Positions 51,109 to 59,526 of a stretch of 64,000 bases of DNA are shown piece after piece. The stretch lies in the NCBI RefSeq assembly GCF_006542605.1, contig NZ_CP041223.1:62001-126000 (forward strand), read 5' to 3'. Under the pieces are notes generated by a model, which worked only from the letters and a program-made list of their open reading frames with translations, did not search any database and was not told where the DNA came from. The stretch comes from Porphyrobacter sp. YT40 (lineage in GTDB: Bacteria; Pseudomonadota; Alphaproteobacteria; Sphingomonadales; Sphingomonadaceae). The position numbers were made by a program, and so were the translations under genes. How positions within the stretch are numbered: the first letter of the stretch is position 1; each line of letters starts with the position of its first letter.

Positions 51109-52551
51109 TTACTGAATGCCCTGGTTCGAGAGCGACGTGCTGAAGGACAGCGCCGCCGACATTTGCGGGGAGAGATTGTTGCGCAGCGTCCCTTCGAGGA
51201 AGACGGCGCGCTCGACGACATGCTGGGTGCGCTGCAGGCGCAGGTTCATGCCCTGCGAATAGGTGTCGAGGACCTGCCGCACCGAGGCGATTTGCTCGCG
51301 CCACTGCGACAGGGCCGCCTCGTTGGCGTTCTGAAAGGTCCCCACCCCGCGCGAGGCGTAGCCGTAGTATTGCTGTGCGATCGCATCGAGGAGATCCATC
51401 GCCACAACTTCGGCAAGGTCGTTCATGTCGTTCGACGTCATGCCGCCCAGCGTCGCGGCCGCATTGACCGAGATGATCTTGTAGAGCGGAATCGTGGTCG
51501 CGCCGAGCAGACCGATCTCATCGGTCGAGAGCGCCGCGTTGGTGCGGACCTTGCCGTTCATGCTCTCGATCATCGCGCGCACGCGAGGCTTCAGCGCCTG
51601 TGCGCTCGAGATCGACATGGTCTGCGTAGTAGGGTTGAGGCACTTCTCGGACGTGTCGCACTTGAGCATCGTCACGGAGCTCGTCCCATCGAGCAGCGCG
51701 GTCAGAAGCGCCCGATCGCCCTGCCCCACGAACTGGAAACCACGTTTCCCGCTGGCGTCGCCGTCCTGGTAGAAGATCACCGTCCCGACGAACGTCATCA
51801 GGTATTCGCGGAACTCCGTCGAGAAGCTCGGGTAGCTCTGCTTCAGCATATCCCATGTGAAGTTGTAGCTCTCAGCGGGGATCGCGGGATCGCTGTTCGC
51901 CGCGATGGTCGACTCGCGCTGACCTCCCGTCCCGCATTCGTGGCGGCCTTTCGCCCAATCCGAGAACAGGCCCTGACTGTTGCCGATCGACTTGCAGATC
52001 TCCGAGGACATGCGGTCGGACTTGCCCCACAGTCCGCTGACGAGGTTCTGCGCGGTCTCGCAGCTGTTCATGTTGAACTGGTTCATCTGCTGCGCCTTCT
52101 GCGAGATCTCCTCGATGGTCGAGGCAATCTGCGGACTGATCGACTTGATCGCGAGCTGGAAGGCGAAGCCGAGCGCATTGTTCGCCGTCGCCTTGAGCAT
52201 GGCGATGATCTCGTCGGAATTGACGAACGAGAACGAGCCGGAAAAGACATCAATGCCGCCGCACCCGGCCTTGATAGACGGCAGCTGCAGATTGACCGGA
52301 TTGACGCTCTTCTGCGGGAAGCGGGTCCAGATGTTGCCTCCCGAATAATACCCCGCTGACTGGCCCTGATAGGCCGTGGGCCCGGTCGCGTTGGCCGAGG
52401 CACCCATGTCATTGAAGAAATCGTTGAGTTCCGAACCGACCTGGGCGCTGACAGGCGTTGCCACCATGCAGGCAGCGGCAAGGGCCGATAGCGCGACGCC
52501 GGCGCGCTTCAAGAGGCGAGCGGAGCGGTCGCGATGAAATTGCCTGTCCAT
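51109..52551 (-). CDS. traH: TraH pilus assembly protein
   Basis: A 480-residue periplasmic protein needed for F-pilus assembly. It has a Sec signal peptide after a basic start (LLKRAGVALSALAAACMVAT...VSAQ). Family motifs are IKAGCGGIDVFSGSFSFVNS, FNMNSCETAQNLVSGLWGKS and a C-terminal coiled-coil-like region (LRLQRTQHVVERAVFLEGTL). It overlaps the traF stop by one base. Confidence 0.93.
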   Translation of the reverse strand: MDRQFHRDRSARLLKRAGVALSALAAACMVATPVSAQVGSELNDFFNDMGASANATGPTAYQGQSAGYYSGGNIWTRFPQKSVNPVNLQLPSIKAGCGGIDVFSGSFSFVNSDEIIAMLKATANNALGFAFQLAIKSISPQIASTIEEISQKAQQMNQFNMNSCETAQNLVSGLWGKSDRMSSEICKSIGNSQGLFSDWAKGRHECGTGGQRESTIAANSDPAIPAESYNFTWDMLKQSYPSFSTEFREYLMTFVGTVIFYQDGDASGKRGFQFVGQGDRALLTALLDGTSSVTMLKCDTSEKCLNPTTQTMSISSAQALKPRVRAMIESMNGKVRTNAALSTDEIGLLGATTIPLYKIISVNAAATLGGMTSNDMNDLAEVVAMDLLDAIAQQYYGYASRGVGTFQNANEAALSQWREQIASVRQVLDTYSQGMNLRLQRTQHVVERAVFLEGTLRNNLSPQMSAALSFSTSLSNQGIQ

Positions 52552-53360
52552 CAGTAGTCGCTCCCTGGTTCAACCTGCGTGAGGTAGAAGATGCGCTGCA
52601 TGACCTCGTCGGCGGCCATGACACCGTAGCCGATGGGGATCGGTTGCTTGGTGACGGTGTCGAACAGGACGAGGGCCGGCACGGTCCCGCCCTGCAGACC
52701 CATGCGCTGGTACTGCCCGCTGTCGATCACATGATTCGGGAAGGCTTCATTCGGCCCCCCGTCCATCGACACCGCGAGAACCTCGAGTCCGTAATTGTCC
52801 GACAGCGCGCGGATGACCGGCGAGAAGATGCGACAAGCACCGCAGGTCGACGAATAGAAGTAGAACAGGCCATAACGCTCGCTGAGCGCAGCCATGGAGC
52901 CCTCACGCTGCGACTTGCGCTCCTCGAGCCAGGTCTGCTTGGCCAGCGTGCCCACCGGGCGTTCGAGCGTGTAGTCGAGTTCGGGTGTCTGCCAGATGGC
53001 CCTCCCCCACACATCCGCGAAGGTCGAGGCCCGGTCGAGCTGCTCGCGCTGGAAGCGGATATAGTTGACGATATTCTCCTGGGTCGGCTCAAGCACCGCG
53101 AGCGCCTTCAGCTCGTCCAGCTGGCGCGTGATCGCTGCCATGCGCTCGACCGCCGGCACGGAAGGAGCCGGCTGCTGCTGCTTGGCGCGTTCGCGCGCCT
53201 TCCGCTTGGCTTCCTCCGAATTGCAGTAAAACCAGGTGCCGAGCTTGCGCTCGTCGCAATAGAACGCATCGCGCGCCGTTGGCTGCTCGCTCTGCGCAAG
53301 AACGGGGCCCGTCGCGGCGGCGAGGACCGCGGCAAGGCTCGAGGCGGTGAGCATTTTCAT
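52551..53360 (-). CDS. traF: TraF, thioredoxin-fold conjugation protein
   Basis: A 269-residue periplasmic protein with signal peptide (KMLTASSLAAVLAAATGPVL-AQ). The C-terminal thioredoxin-like domain contains FYFYSSTCGACRIFSPVIRA, so it keeps a CGAC redox pair that F-plasmid TraF lacks, and cis-Pro in GGTVPALVLFD. It probably oxidises or isomerises disulphides in TraN, TraU and TraH. ATG 53360 is chosen by its distance from AAGGA; 53366 is too close. Confidence 0.92.
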   Translation of the reverse strand: MKMLTASSLAAVLAAATGPVLAQSEQPTARDAFYCDERKLGTWFYCNSEEAKRKARERAKQQQPAPSVPAVERMAAITRQLDELKALAVLEPTQENIVNYIRFQREQLDRASTFADVWGRAIWQTPELDYTLERPVGTLAKQTWLEERKSQREGSMAALSERYGLFYFYSSTCGACRIFSPVIRALSDNYGLEVLAVSMDGGPNEAFPNHVIDSGQYQRMGLQGGTVPALVLFDTVTKQPIPIGYGVMAADEVMQRIFYLTQVEPGSDY

Positions 53361-53737
53361 GGGCATTTTCCTTGTGCAAGGTCCAGCGACTGGAGGAGAA
53401 AGGAGGTCTGGATCAGGCCGCGGCCGCGATCGATCATGCGGATCATCCCGCCCGATAGCGTCGTCGCGGCTTCCACGCCGGCGTCGGTGAGGCATAAATC
53501 GAAATCGTCGTCGTCGCTCGAGCGGTGGATCCATCCCCGGTCGATCAGGCGCGATACCGATGCCTTGAGTTCCGCGCGCGTCGCGGGACGAAGGAACCAG
53601 TCCTCGATCCGTTCGAACATCTCGGATTCGCTCGCGGCAAGCTCACGGCCGATCGCCACGCTTACCGCCAGATCGAGCACCTGGGCGGGCGGAAACGGAT
53701 CGTCTCTCTGCAAAGCCACGATATCTGCGCCCGACAT
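53357..53737 (-). CDS. Unknown winged-helix-like protein in the tra operon
   Basis: 126 residues. It starts SGADIVALQRDDPFPPAQVL and has RAELKASVSRLIDRGWIHRS then DFDLCLTDAGVEAATTLSGG, a pattern like the helix-wing part of MarR/PadR proteins. It is not a standard F-type tra gene. It sits between traN (3 bases before) and traF (overlap), so it must be made with them. It might be an operon regulator. Confidence 0.6.
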   Translation of the reverse strand: MSGADIVALQRDDPFPPAQVLDLAVSVAIGRELAASESEMFERIEDWFLRPATRAELKASVSRLIDRGWIHRSSDDDDFDLCLTDAGVEAATTLSGGMIRMIDRGRGLIQTSFLLQSLDLAQGKCP

Positions 53738-53739
53738 GC

Positions 53740-55467
53740 TCAGTTCACTCCATTGTTGTAGTAGGTCTCGATTTTCTTCTGGATCTGCAGCGACATCTCG
53801 ATCTCGTCGGGAAGCTTCGCAGCATCGACGAACTCGGCGTAGACCTCGCTGAAATCCATCCGGCTGAGGTCGAGCTGTTGGAACTGCGCGATCAGGAAAC
53901 CTTCGCAGTCGGGGGTTTTTGGAGTGCCCCACTGCATCCCGAGCTGCGCTTTGCCCTGCTCGTTGAGGATTCGGACCAGCTTGCTGCCGTAACAACAATA
54001 CGACTGCTTGCGGGTGACGCAGACCCCGAGGATCTTATCTGAGCAATAGGTGCCAACGTAGTGGCAGAGGCCCGCGTCATCCTTCTTGTCGACGTCACGG
54101 TCCTGGCTGTTGCACAGCCACGGCGTCAGGAGCGGAACACCCTTCCCGCTGCAGCAGTTCGACAGGCCGAAGATCTTCTTCGTGCATTTGAGGTTCTCGC
54201 CGCTGAAAATCTTCAGTTCGTTGGGATCGAAGCCGTCGCGCAGCTCGCCCATCACGTTCATGGCCACAACAGCATCCTTGAACTCGGTGGACGCCTCGCG
54301 GCTCACCGAGGTGCATTCGCCGTTAATGCAGTAGAGGTCGCCTGCGCATACGTAGGCGGGCGGCGGCGGAGGACCCGACGCAGGCGTGGTACACTTGAAC
54401 CAGCGGTCGTAGACGTTGCAGGCACCATTTGCGTCGGTGCTCAGGCACTCGTCGTGGTCGAAGGTGCATTCCGGGCGCGCTTCGAGCGCAGAGCAATCAT
54501 TGGCCGGCGCGACGCCCTGGCACTGATAGGTTCGCTCCCATTCCCAGCACGCGCGGGTGACGGACAGGCCATTGATGACACGCGTCTCATTGGGCGCGGT
54601 ACAGACCTCGGTCTGTTGCGCACAGCTGGCGGTGCCGATAGTCGCACGGCACTGCGTTTCGTCAACCGTCTCACTGACGATGCTGATCGTGTTGCGCTCG
54701 ACACCGCCGGCTACCGGAAGCTGGCTGGGGCAACTCCAGGTCTGGCGGTAGATCGGCTCACCCGGTTCGGCGCACCAGGTCCGACCGTTCGGCTCGCGGA
54801 CCCATTGCAGACAGGTTTCGCCAATGCGGACGCTGTCGATGAGGGTGCATTGGTCCGCCCCCTGCACACCCAACAGGGCCGAACACTGATCTCTTCGTAC
54901 GCCGAAACCGACGGTCTGGCAGGTATATTCCCAATAGCGAGACCCCTGCGTCTGGATCGCAAGCTGGGCCCGGCAGGTCCGCGCCTCGTCGAAGGGCTGC
55001 GACCCTTCGTTGCAGCTCTCGAGATAGGTGGTCGTGCCCCCTCCCCCGGGAGGAAGCGGATTGCAGGTGCCCGTCGCCCCGCCCGGGCCCACGCCGGGCC
55101 CGAGGTAGGTGTCCGGGTCCTGCTCGATTGCCGTGGCAGACGAGAGATCGATCGTCGCGGGGTCGACCACCTTGCGGTAGGGATCGACGACGGTCTGGTA
55201 ATCTTGCTGATAGCGGGCCGCTTCGCCCGCAGTGCTCAGGCCCGTCGGATCTTCGACGTAGTCGAGCGTCGGAAAATCGGTACCGGCATACGTCGGGACA
55301 TTGGCTTCAGCGCCATTGGCAAGAATCGATCCGTTGGTGCTGTCGCGCACACCGGTGCCGATCGCCTCGCCCTCGGTGCGCGCATCCTGCGCCGTCATCT
55401 GCGCATGGGCGAGCCCGCCGCTCACCCCGAGCGCGAGAACCGCAACGAGGATGCGCAGACGGTTCAT
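53740..55467 (-). CDS. traN: TraN mating-pair stabilisation protein
   Basis: A 575-residue secreted outer-membrane protein. Signal peptide: NRLRILVAVLALGVSGGLAH-AQ. It has about 32 cysteines, many in pairs, as TraN does, with the family C-terminus CCSGKGVPLLTP, CSDKILGVCVTRKQSYCCYG and IAQFQQLDLSRMDFSEVY. TraN contacts recipient outer-membrane proteins. Its many disulphides explain the DsbC and CGAC-type TraF in the same operon. Confidence 0.93.
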   Translation of the reverse strand: MNRLRILVAVLALGVSGGLAHAQMTAQDARTEGEAIGTGVRDSTNGSILANGAEANVPTYAGTDFPTLDYVEDPTGLSTAGEAARYQQDYQTVVDPYRKVVDPATIDLSSATAIEQDPDTYLGPGVGPGGATGTCNPLPPGGGGTTTYLESCNEGSQPFDEARTCRAQLAIQTQGSRYWEYTCQTVGFGVRRDQCSALLGVQGADQCTLIDSVRIGETCLQWVREPNGRTWCAEPGEPIYRQTWSCPSQLPVAGGVERNTISIVSETVDETQCRATIGTASCAQQTEVCTAPNETRVINGLSVTRACWEWERTYQCQGVAPANDCSALEARPECTFDHDECLSTDANGACNVYDRWFKCTTPASGPPPPPAYVCAGDLYCINGECTSVSREASTEFKDAVVAMNVMGELRDGFDPNELKIFSGENLKCTKKIFGLSNCCSGKGVPLLTPWLCNSQDRDVDKKDDAGLCHYVGTYCSDKILGVCVTRKQSYCCYGSKLVRILNEQGKAQLGMQWGTPKTPDCEGFLIAQFQQLDLSRMDFSEVYAEFVDAAKLPDEIEMSLQIQKKIETYYNNGVN

Positions 55468-56201
55468 CGCGCTCCCTTCATGTTGCGCAGAGCGAGGCGG
55501 GAAACCGGCGCACCAGGTCCGTTGGCGTTGGCGAAGGTCTCAAGAACATAGGACACGCTGACATTACCGGCGATCCGATCATGCGGCGGCGGAGCGGTCA
55601 CGCAGTCGAGCTGGTCGCACGGCTCGAAGTCGCTCGAGAGGGCGACATAGGTCGGGACCCGATCAACCCCGAAGGAACGAAACAGGCGCGGATCGATCGC
55701 GACATTGCTCGCACCAGCCTGGTCGACCACCTTGCGGATGCCCTGGATGAACCCTTGCGGGTTTCCTGCCGAGAAGCCGCGGAAGACCACTACGCCGCCG
55801 GCCTTCGTGGTGTCCTCGATCATCTTCGACAGCGCTTCTTCGGGCATCGACAGGCTAGCAAAGGCAATGAACAGCGGTGCGCCTTCGGGCTTCGCCATCC
55901 CCGCCTTTGCGCCGGCGACCATCTCATCGAAATCGAACAGTCCCTGCCCTCCCGCGATCTGGGAGACGTCGAGACCCTCGATCGACTGCTGGCCCTGCTG
56001 AACCACGGCCTGCGCCTCTTCGGTGTGCGTCTCCGCATTGGTGGTCGCGTATTCGAAGAGCGCCTGGGCATCCTCGCGGAACTGATCCGCACGCGCCTCG
56101 ATGGCGTCCGGATCAAAGCCGTCCATGCTCTGGGCGAACACCGCCGTCATGCCGCTCAAGAGTCCGGCGCCGGCGAGAAGCATTGCGATCTTGCGGTTCA
56201 T
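55464..56201 (-). CDS. trbC: TrbC, F-type pilus assembly protein
   Basis: A 245-residue periplasmic protein: signal peptide KIAMLLAGAGLLSGMTAVFA-Q, a coiled region (FREDAQALFEYATTNAETHT), then the TrbC_Ftype domain with LFIAFASLSMPEEALSKMIE, VVVFRGF and VAIDPRLFRSFGVDRVPTYV. It has a thioredoxin-like fold without a CxxC motif. It overlaps the traN start by 4 bases. Confidence 0.92.
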   Translation of the reverse strand: MNRKIAMLLAGAGLLSGMTAVFAQSMDGFDPDAIEARADQFREDAQALFEYATTNAETHTEEAQAVVQQGQQSIEGLDVSQIAGGQGLFDFDEMVAGAKAGMAKPEGAPLFIAFASLSMPEEALSKMIEDTTKAGGVVVFRGFSAGNPQGFIQGIRKVVDQAGASNVAIDPRLFRSFGVDRVPTYVALSSDFEPCDQLDCVTAPPPHDRIAGNVSVSYVLETFANANGPGAPVSRLALRNMKGAR

Positions 56202-56215
56202 TCCCGTCTCTCCCC

Positions 56216-57241
56216 TTACAGCACGCAGCAATTGCGCTTGCGCCAAACAAGGAAGCCCACGTCCTCTCCCTTGACCGGATAGACCTGTCCGGATTTCGGC
56301 AGGATGGTGGTGGCACCGATCGGCGAGCAGCTCTCGCGCCCGCTCACCATCGGCGTCGGGTTGACCTGCTGCAGCCGGTACTGGCTCTTCTTGAGGACCG
56401 GCATGAGGTACTTGGAGCACAGCGCTTTGGAGCCGCTGGTGCCCCAGGCAAGGCCCTGACGGTGCATCTTGTAGATCATCCGCTCGGCCGCGAGCCGCGC
56501 CGACTGCTTGATGCCGATATTGGCGCCGATATTGCCGTTCATCGGATACATCGGGCCCTGGCATCCCGAGCACCAGAACAGCTCGTCGATCGGGAGCTTG
56601 GCAGTGGCGGCGATGCAGTCGGCCGAGCAGGCGGCCTGCGCGAGCGGCGAGGTGAACAGCGCCGCTTCGGGGTTGAGCAGCGTGGTGAGTTCATCGTCCT
56701 GCCACAGCGGGTCGATCTCGCTCATGTAGGCGACGTCGAACGAGCTCGCCTCGAGACACAGGAAATCGGTGACGATCTCGAGCCAGTAGAGCAGCGGATA
56801 GATGTAGTAGTGAACGTGGTATTTGGCAGTGTTCTGCGACTTCCCACCGATCTGGGAGGAATCATTCGCATAGCCGTTACCGATGGCAAAGCCGGGATCG
56901 AGCTTGATGCCGCCGAGGTTCGGAAAGCACCACGGCTTTGTCGACACATCGATCAGGCGAACCGGCTCCCAAAAGCCCATCGCGAGACCGATACGCGGCA
57001 CCGGCGTTCCGCAGGCGCAAATCGGAAGATCGGGGTTCTTGGTATCCGCACGCGAGGACGGCCAGATCTTGAGCGAGCCGAGCGAGAGGGGAAACATGCA
57101 GCCCCAGCACACATCGGTGACCGGGTTGACGAAACTGCCCGAGCACCGGCCCGGACCCGTGGGGAGCCCTTGCGCGGCGGCGGGAACCGCCAACGCGAAG
57201 GCGGCCAGCGCCGCGATCGAGGCGAACAGCCTACGCAACAT
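56216..57241 (-). CDS. traU: TraU pilus assembly protein
   Basis: A 341-residue periplasmic protein: signal peptide LRRLFASIAALAAFALAVPA-AA, then RCSGSFVNPVTDVCWGCMFP, CACGTPVPRIGLAMGFWEPV, YIYPLLYWLEIVTDFLCLEA and FWCSGCQGPMYPMNGNIGAN. The many paired cysteines are typical. The ATG at 57241 begins the signal peptide. It lies 14 bases before trbC in the transcript. Confidence 0.94.
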   Translation of the reverse strand: MLRRLFASIAALAAFALAVPAAAQGLPTGPGRCSGSFVNPVTDVCWGCMFPLSLGSLKIWPSSRADTKNPDLPICACGTPVPRIGLAMGFWEPVRLIDVSTKPWCFPNLGGIKLDPGFAIGNGYANDSSQIGGKSQNTAKYHVHYYIYPLLYWLEIVTDFLCLEASSFDVAYMSEIDPLWQDDELTTLLNPEAALFTSPLAQAACSADCIAATAKLPIDELFWCSGCQGPMYPMNGNIGANIGIKQSARLAAERMIYKMHRQGLAWGTSGSKALCSKYLMPVLKKSQYRLQQVNPTPMVSGRESCSPIGATTILPKSGQVYPVKGEDVGFLVWRKRNCCVL

Positions 57242-57503
57242 CGTCGCTGTCCCTGAACAACCAAGCATCGTCGGCTGCGTTCTTCTCCTGGACCCAGAGC
57301 CATCCCTGAATGCCGACATAGGTGCCAACCGCCACGAACAGAGCGAGAGCACGAGAGCCCACAAGCGCCCGCAGTGGGCCGAAGAACAGGATCATGATGG
57401 CAAGGACCGCGCAGCCGGCGATCACGCGGTACCGCGCGGCACGCCGCCCGCGGGTCTCGGGTGCGGCGAGCGGGGCCGGGACAAGGTCGCGCCACCCGCT
57501 CAC
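57231..57503 (-). CDS. Unknown small membrane protein between traW and traU
   Basis: 90 residues from a GTG that overlaps the traW stop by 4 bases. It has two membrane segments: IAGCAVLAIMILFFGPLRAL and ALALFVAVGTYVGIQGWLWV. Its end overlaps the traU start by 11 bases. It has no named F-plasmid counterpart. Confidence 0.68.
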   Translation of the reverse strand: MSGWRDLVPAPLAAPETRGRRAARYRVIAGCAVLAIMILFFGPLRALVGSRALALFVAVGTYVGIQGWLWVQEKNAADDAWLFRDSDDVA

Positions 57504-58156
57504 GAGGCACCGCCGCGGCGAGCGATCGCCTGTTCGGTGACCATCAGGATCTCGCCCCTCTGCTCGACGAGCGCCGGGGTATGGCGGATACCGAAGTGCC
57601 CGGTCAGCTTGCCGCCCTGGTCGAAGTAGAAGCGCCGCTGGTGCGTCTTCATCAGCTCGAAGGGCGAACCATCGACAAAGATGATCTTCGCTTTCTGATC
57701 GCTGCCGAAGCGCATTGCCCATGCGACTTCCGCGGGATCGTCACCATCGACGAAGACGAGCTTCTTGGAGAGTCCGGAAGCGGCGAGAGGGTTGACCCGC
57801 TGTCCTGCCACGGCGATCAGATTGCCCTTGTGATCGCGAATGTCGTTGTCGACGACAATGGCCGGATCGAATTCCCAGCTGCGCGTCTCGAGCGCGGGGC
57901 CGATGCCGGCGACAGGAACGGGCCGGTTGACCCGCTGCTTGACCCGGTCGGCGAAACGCTGGTTCAGCTCGTCGAGCTTGCCGGTGGCCTTGGCATCGTC
58001 GAGCCGCGCCTTGATGACCGAAAGCAGATCGGGTTCGATGACCGGCCATGTCTGGCCCATCTGTCCATGATCCACCGCGCGGCCAGGATCGACCGCTGGC
58101 GCGCTCGAGGCACCGACGAGGACCGGGAGGGCGGCAAGGAGAGCGACGCGCCTCAC
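57500..58156 (-). CDS. traW: TraW, F-type pilus assembly protein
   Basis: A 218-residue periplasmic protein. A GTG start at 58156 gives the signal peptide RRVALLAALPVLVGASSAPA. The family sequence is SWEFDPAIVVDNDIRDHKGN, VNPLAASGLSKKLVFVDGDD and a C-terminal FDQGGKLTGHFGIRHTPALV, as in TraW. It works with TrbC in pilus extension. Confidence 0.92.
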   Translation of the reverse strand: MRRVALLAALPVLVGASSAPAVDPGRAVDHGQMGQTWPVIEPDLLSVIKARLDDAKATGKLDELNQRFADRVKQRVNRPVPVAGIGPALETRSWEFDPAIVVDNDIRDHKGNLIAVAGQRVNPLAASGLSKKLVFVDGDDPAEVAWAMRFGSDQKAKIIFVDGSPFELMKTHQRRFYFDQGGKLTGHFGIRHTPALVEQRGEILMVTEQAIARRGGAS

Positions 58157-58674
58157 AGGATCGCCTGCCCGGTGCCGACAAGCCGGTCGCGGCATACGAA
58201 CCCGATGTGCGCGTAGCGGCTGTCGAAGCCGTCCTTATGGTGGGTGGCAGCGAACACGCAGCCCTCGGGAACGACGCCGAGCGGCCCTTCGGTAAGCGGA
58301 TCACCCCGCTTTGTGAGCGGCTTGGTCGCGGCGATCCGCGTCCCGTTGACGAAGACGTCGCGACCCTCGCGGGTAACCACATCGCCCGGAAGACCGTAGG
58401 CGACCTTGGCGAAAGGCTCAGGCTGGGCGCCGAAGTACTTCTCGGTGACCGCATCATGGCCCGGGTGGAAGATCACATAGTCGCCCCGGGCCGGGAAGCG
58501 CCCGGTCTCGACGAGGAACGCCCAGTTGGGAAGCGAATCCGTCGCGTTGACCATGAAGGCGTGGGTCTCGCTCCACTTCTGCAGCGAAGTGACGGCCGTG
58601 CCGATCGCGAACATCGCGGCAATGGCAAGCAGCTTGCCCTTCGTGGAGAGCCGCCGGGTCTTAGCGCTGGACAT
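58153..58674 (-). CDS. TraF-type S26 signal peptidase
   Basis: A 173-residue membrane-anchored peptidase. The N-terminal helix is KLLAIAAMFAIGTAVTSLQK. The nucleophile region is NATDSLPNWAFLV, and the Lys lies in FAKVAYGLPGDVV; GHVFGFCRDR-like endings are replaced by HIGFVCRDRLVG. Related enzymes (TrhF, TraF of RP4) mature pilin or process conjugation proteins. It overlaps traW by 4 bases and trbI by 14. Confidence 0.9.
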   Translation of the reverse strand: MSSAKTRRLSTKGKLLAIAAMFAIGTAVTSLQKWSETHAFMVNATDSLPNWAFLVETGRFPARGDYVIFHPGHDAVTEKYFGAQPEPFAKVAYGLPGDVVTREGRDVFVNGTRIAATKPLTKRGDPLTEGPLGVVPEGCVFAATHHKDGFDSRYAHIGFVCRDRLVGTGQAIL

Positions 58675-59188
58675 CGCCCTGGCCTCCCCCGTTCGAGGCC
58701 ATGAAGGCCTGCATCTCGTTCTGGACACGGACGGCCTGCGCCGGCTGCGGCCGGGGAACCTTTGCGTAGACGGCCGCCTTCACACTCTCGGTCACGTCGG
58801 GGACATCGCCGCCGATGATCGCCTCGTGAACGACGACGATCTTCCCATCCTTCGACAGCCCCTCGACGGTCTGGTCGAGGGCGGCCATGAACACCGCCGT
58901 TTCCTTGGCAGCGGTCTGCTCGTCCGAGGCGGAGCGCGCCTGGGCCTGCAGATAGTCTCCGATGATCCCCTGCAGTTGCAGCTGGACGAGGTCCTGTCGG
59001 CCATCGTCCCCCGCGACGAGGTTTTTAGTGACCCACGCCCCCCAGATGAACATCGCGATCGCGGCGACCAGGACGATGAGCTCGCGCGGCGAGAGACCGG
59101 CAAAGCCCTTGGCGCGTTGCTGAGGGATAGCGGCCTTGAACGAGCTCCGCTCAGCGACTTGGTCGGCGTTTTCGAACAGATCCGTCAT
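58661..59188 (-). CDS. trbI: TrbI, F-type conjugation protein
   Basis: A 175-residue bitopic inner-membrane protein: cytoplasmic N-terminus, membrane helix near residues 34-52 (ELIVLVAAIAMFIWGAWVTK), then a periplasmic part with IVVVHEAIIGGDVPDVTESV, the TrbI_Ftype core. F-plasmid TrbI, of about 128 residues, affects pilus retraction; this one is longer. It overlaps the next upstream gene by 4 bases. Confidence 0.85.
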   Translation of the reverse strand: MTDLFENADQVAERSSFKAAIPQQRAKGFAGLSPRELIVLVAAIAMFIWGAWVTKNLVAGDDGRQDLVQLQLQGIIGDYLQAQARSASDEQTAAKETAVFMAALDQTVEGLSKDGKIVVVHEAIIGGDVPDVTESVKAAVYAKVPRPQPAQAVRVQNEMQAFMASNGGGQGDVQR

Positions 59189-59526
59189 GCGTCATCTCCG
59201 GTAAGACGGAAGGCTGCGCGCAGGGACGAGCGGCGGAAGACGCCGATCAGCGCGAAGGCGATCCCGAGGGTCGAAAAGAGGATGGTCTGAAACTGCGCCT
59301 GCCGCGCGCCGTCGGCAGCGACGTAGCGGGAGGCAAGATTGTTAAGCTGGAGCATCGTCCCGTCGATCGAGAAGCTGCCCAGCACGAAGAAGAACAGCGT
59401 CACGACACCGAGTGTCGCCATCAGCGTGGTCGCGCTCCAGCCTGCAACCCGGAGACCGATCGCGAGCGTGTCCTGTCCGCGCACGATCAGGCGCGCCGCG
59501 GAGGGATTTGCAGCCAGCGCGCTCAT
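59185..59526 (-). CDS. Unknown membrane protein between traC and trbI
   Basis: 113 residues with two or three membrane segments (GWSATTLMATLGVVTLFFFV; ILFSTLGIAFALIGVF) and a basic C-terminus. It overlaps traC and trbI by 4 bases each, so it is tightly coupled. It has no F-plasmid name. Sphingomonad F-type operons may share it. Confidence 0.7.
   Translation of the reverse strand: MSALAANPSAARLIVRGQDTLAIGLRVAGWSATTLMATLGVVTLFFFVLGSFSIDGTMLQLNNLASRYVAADGARQAQFQTILFSTLGIAFALIGVFRRSSLRAAFRLTGDDA

Noticed and set aside
52458..53852. A 464-codon plus-strand frame
   Set aside because: It is antisense to traF and the neighbouring tra gene, both of which have clear motifs and operon overlaps.
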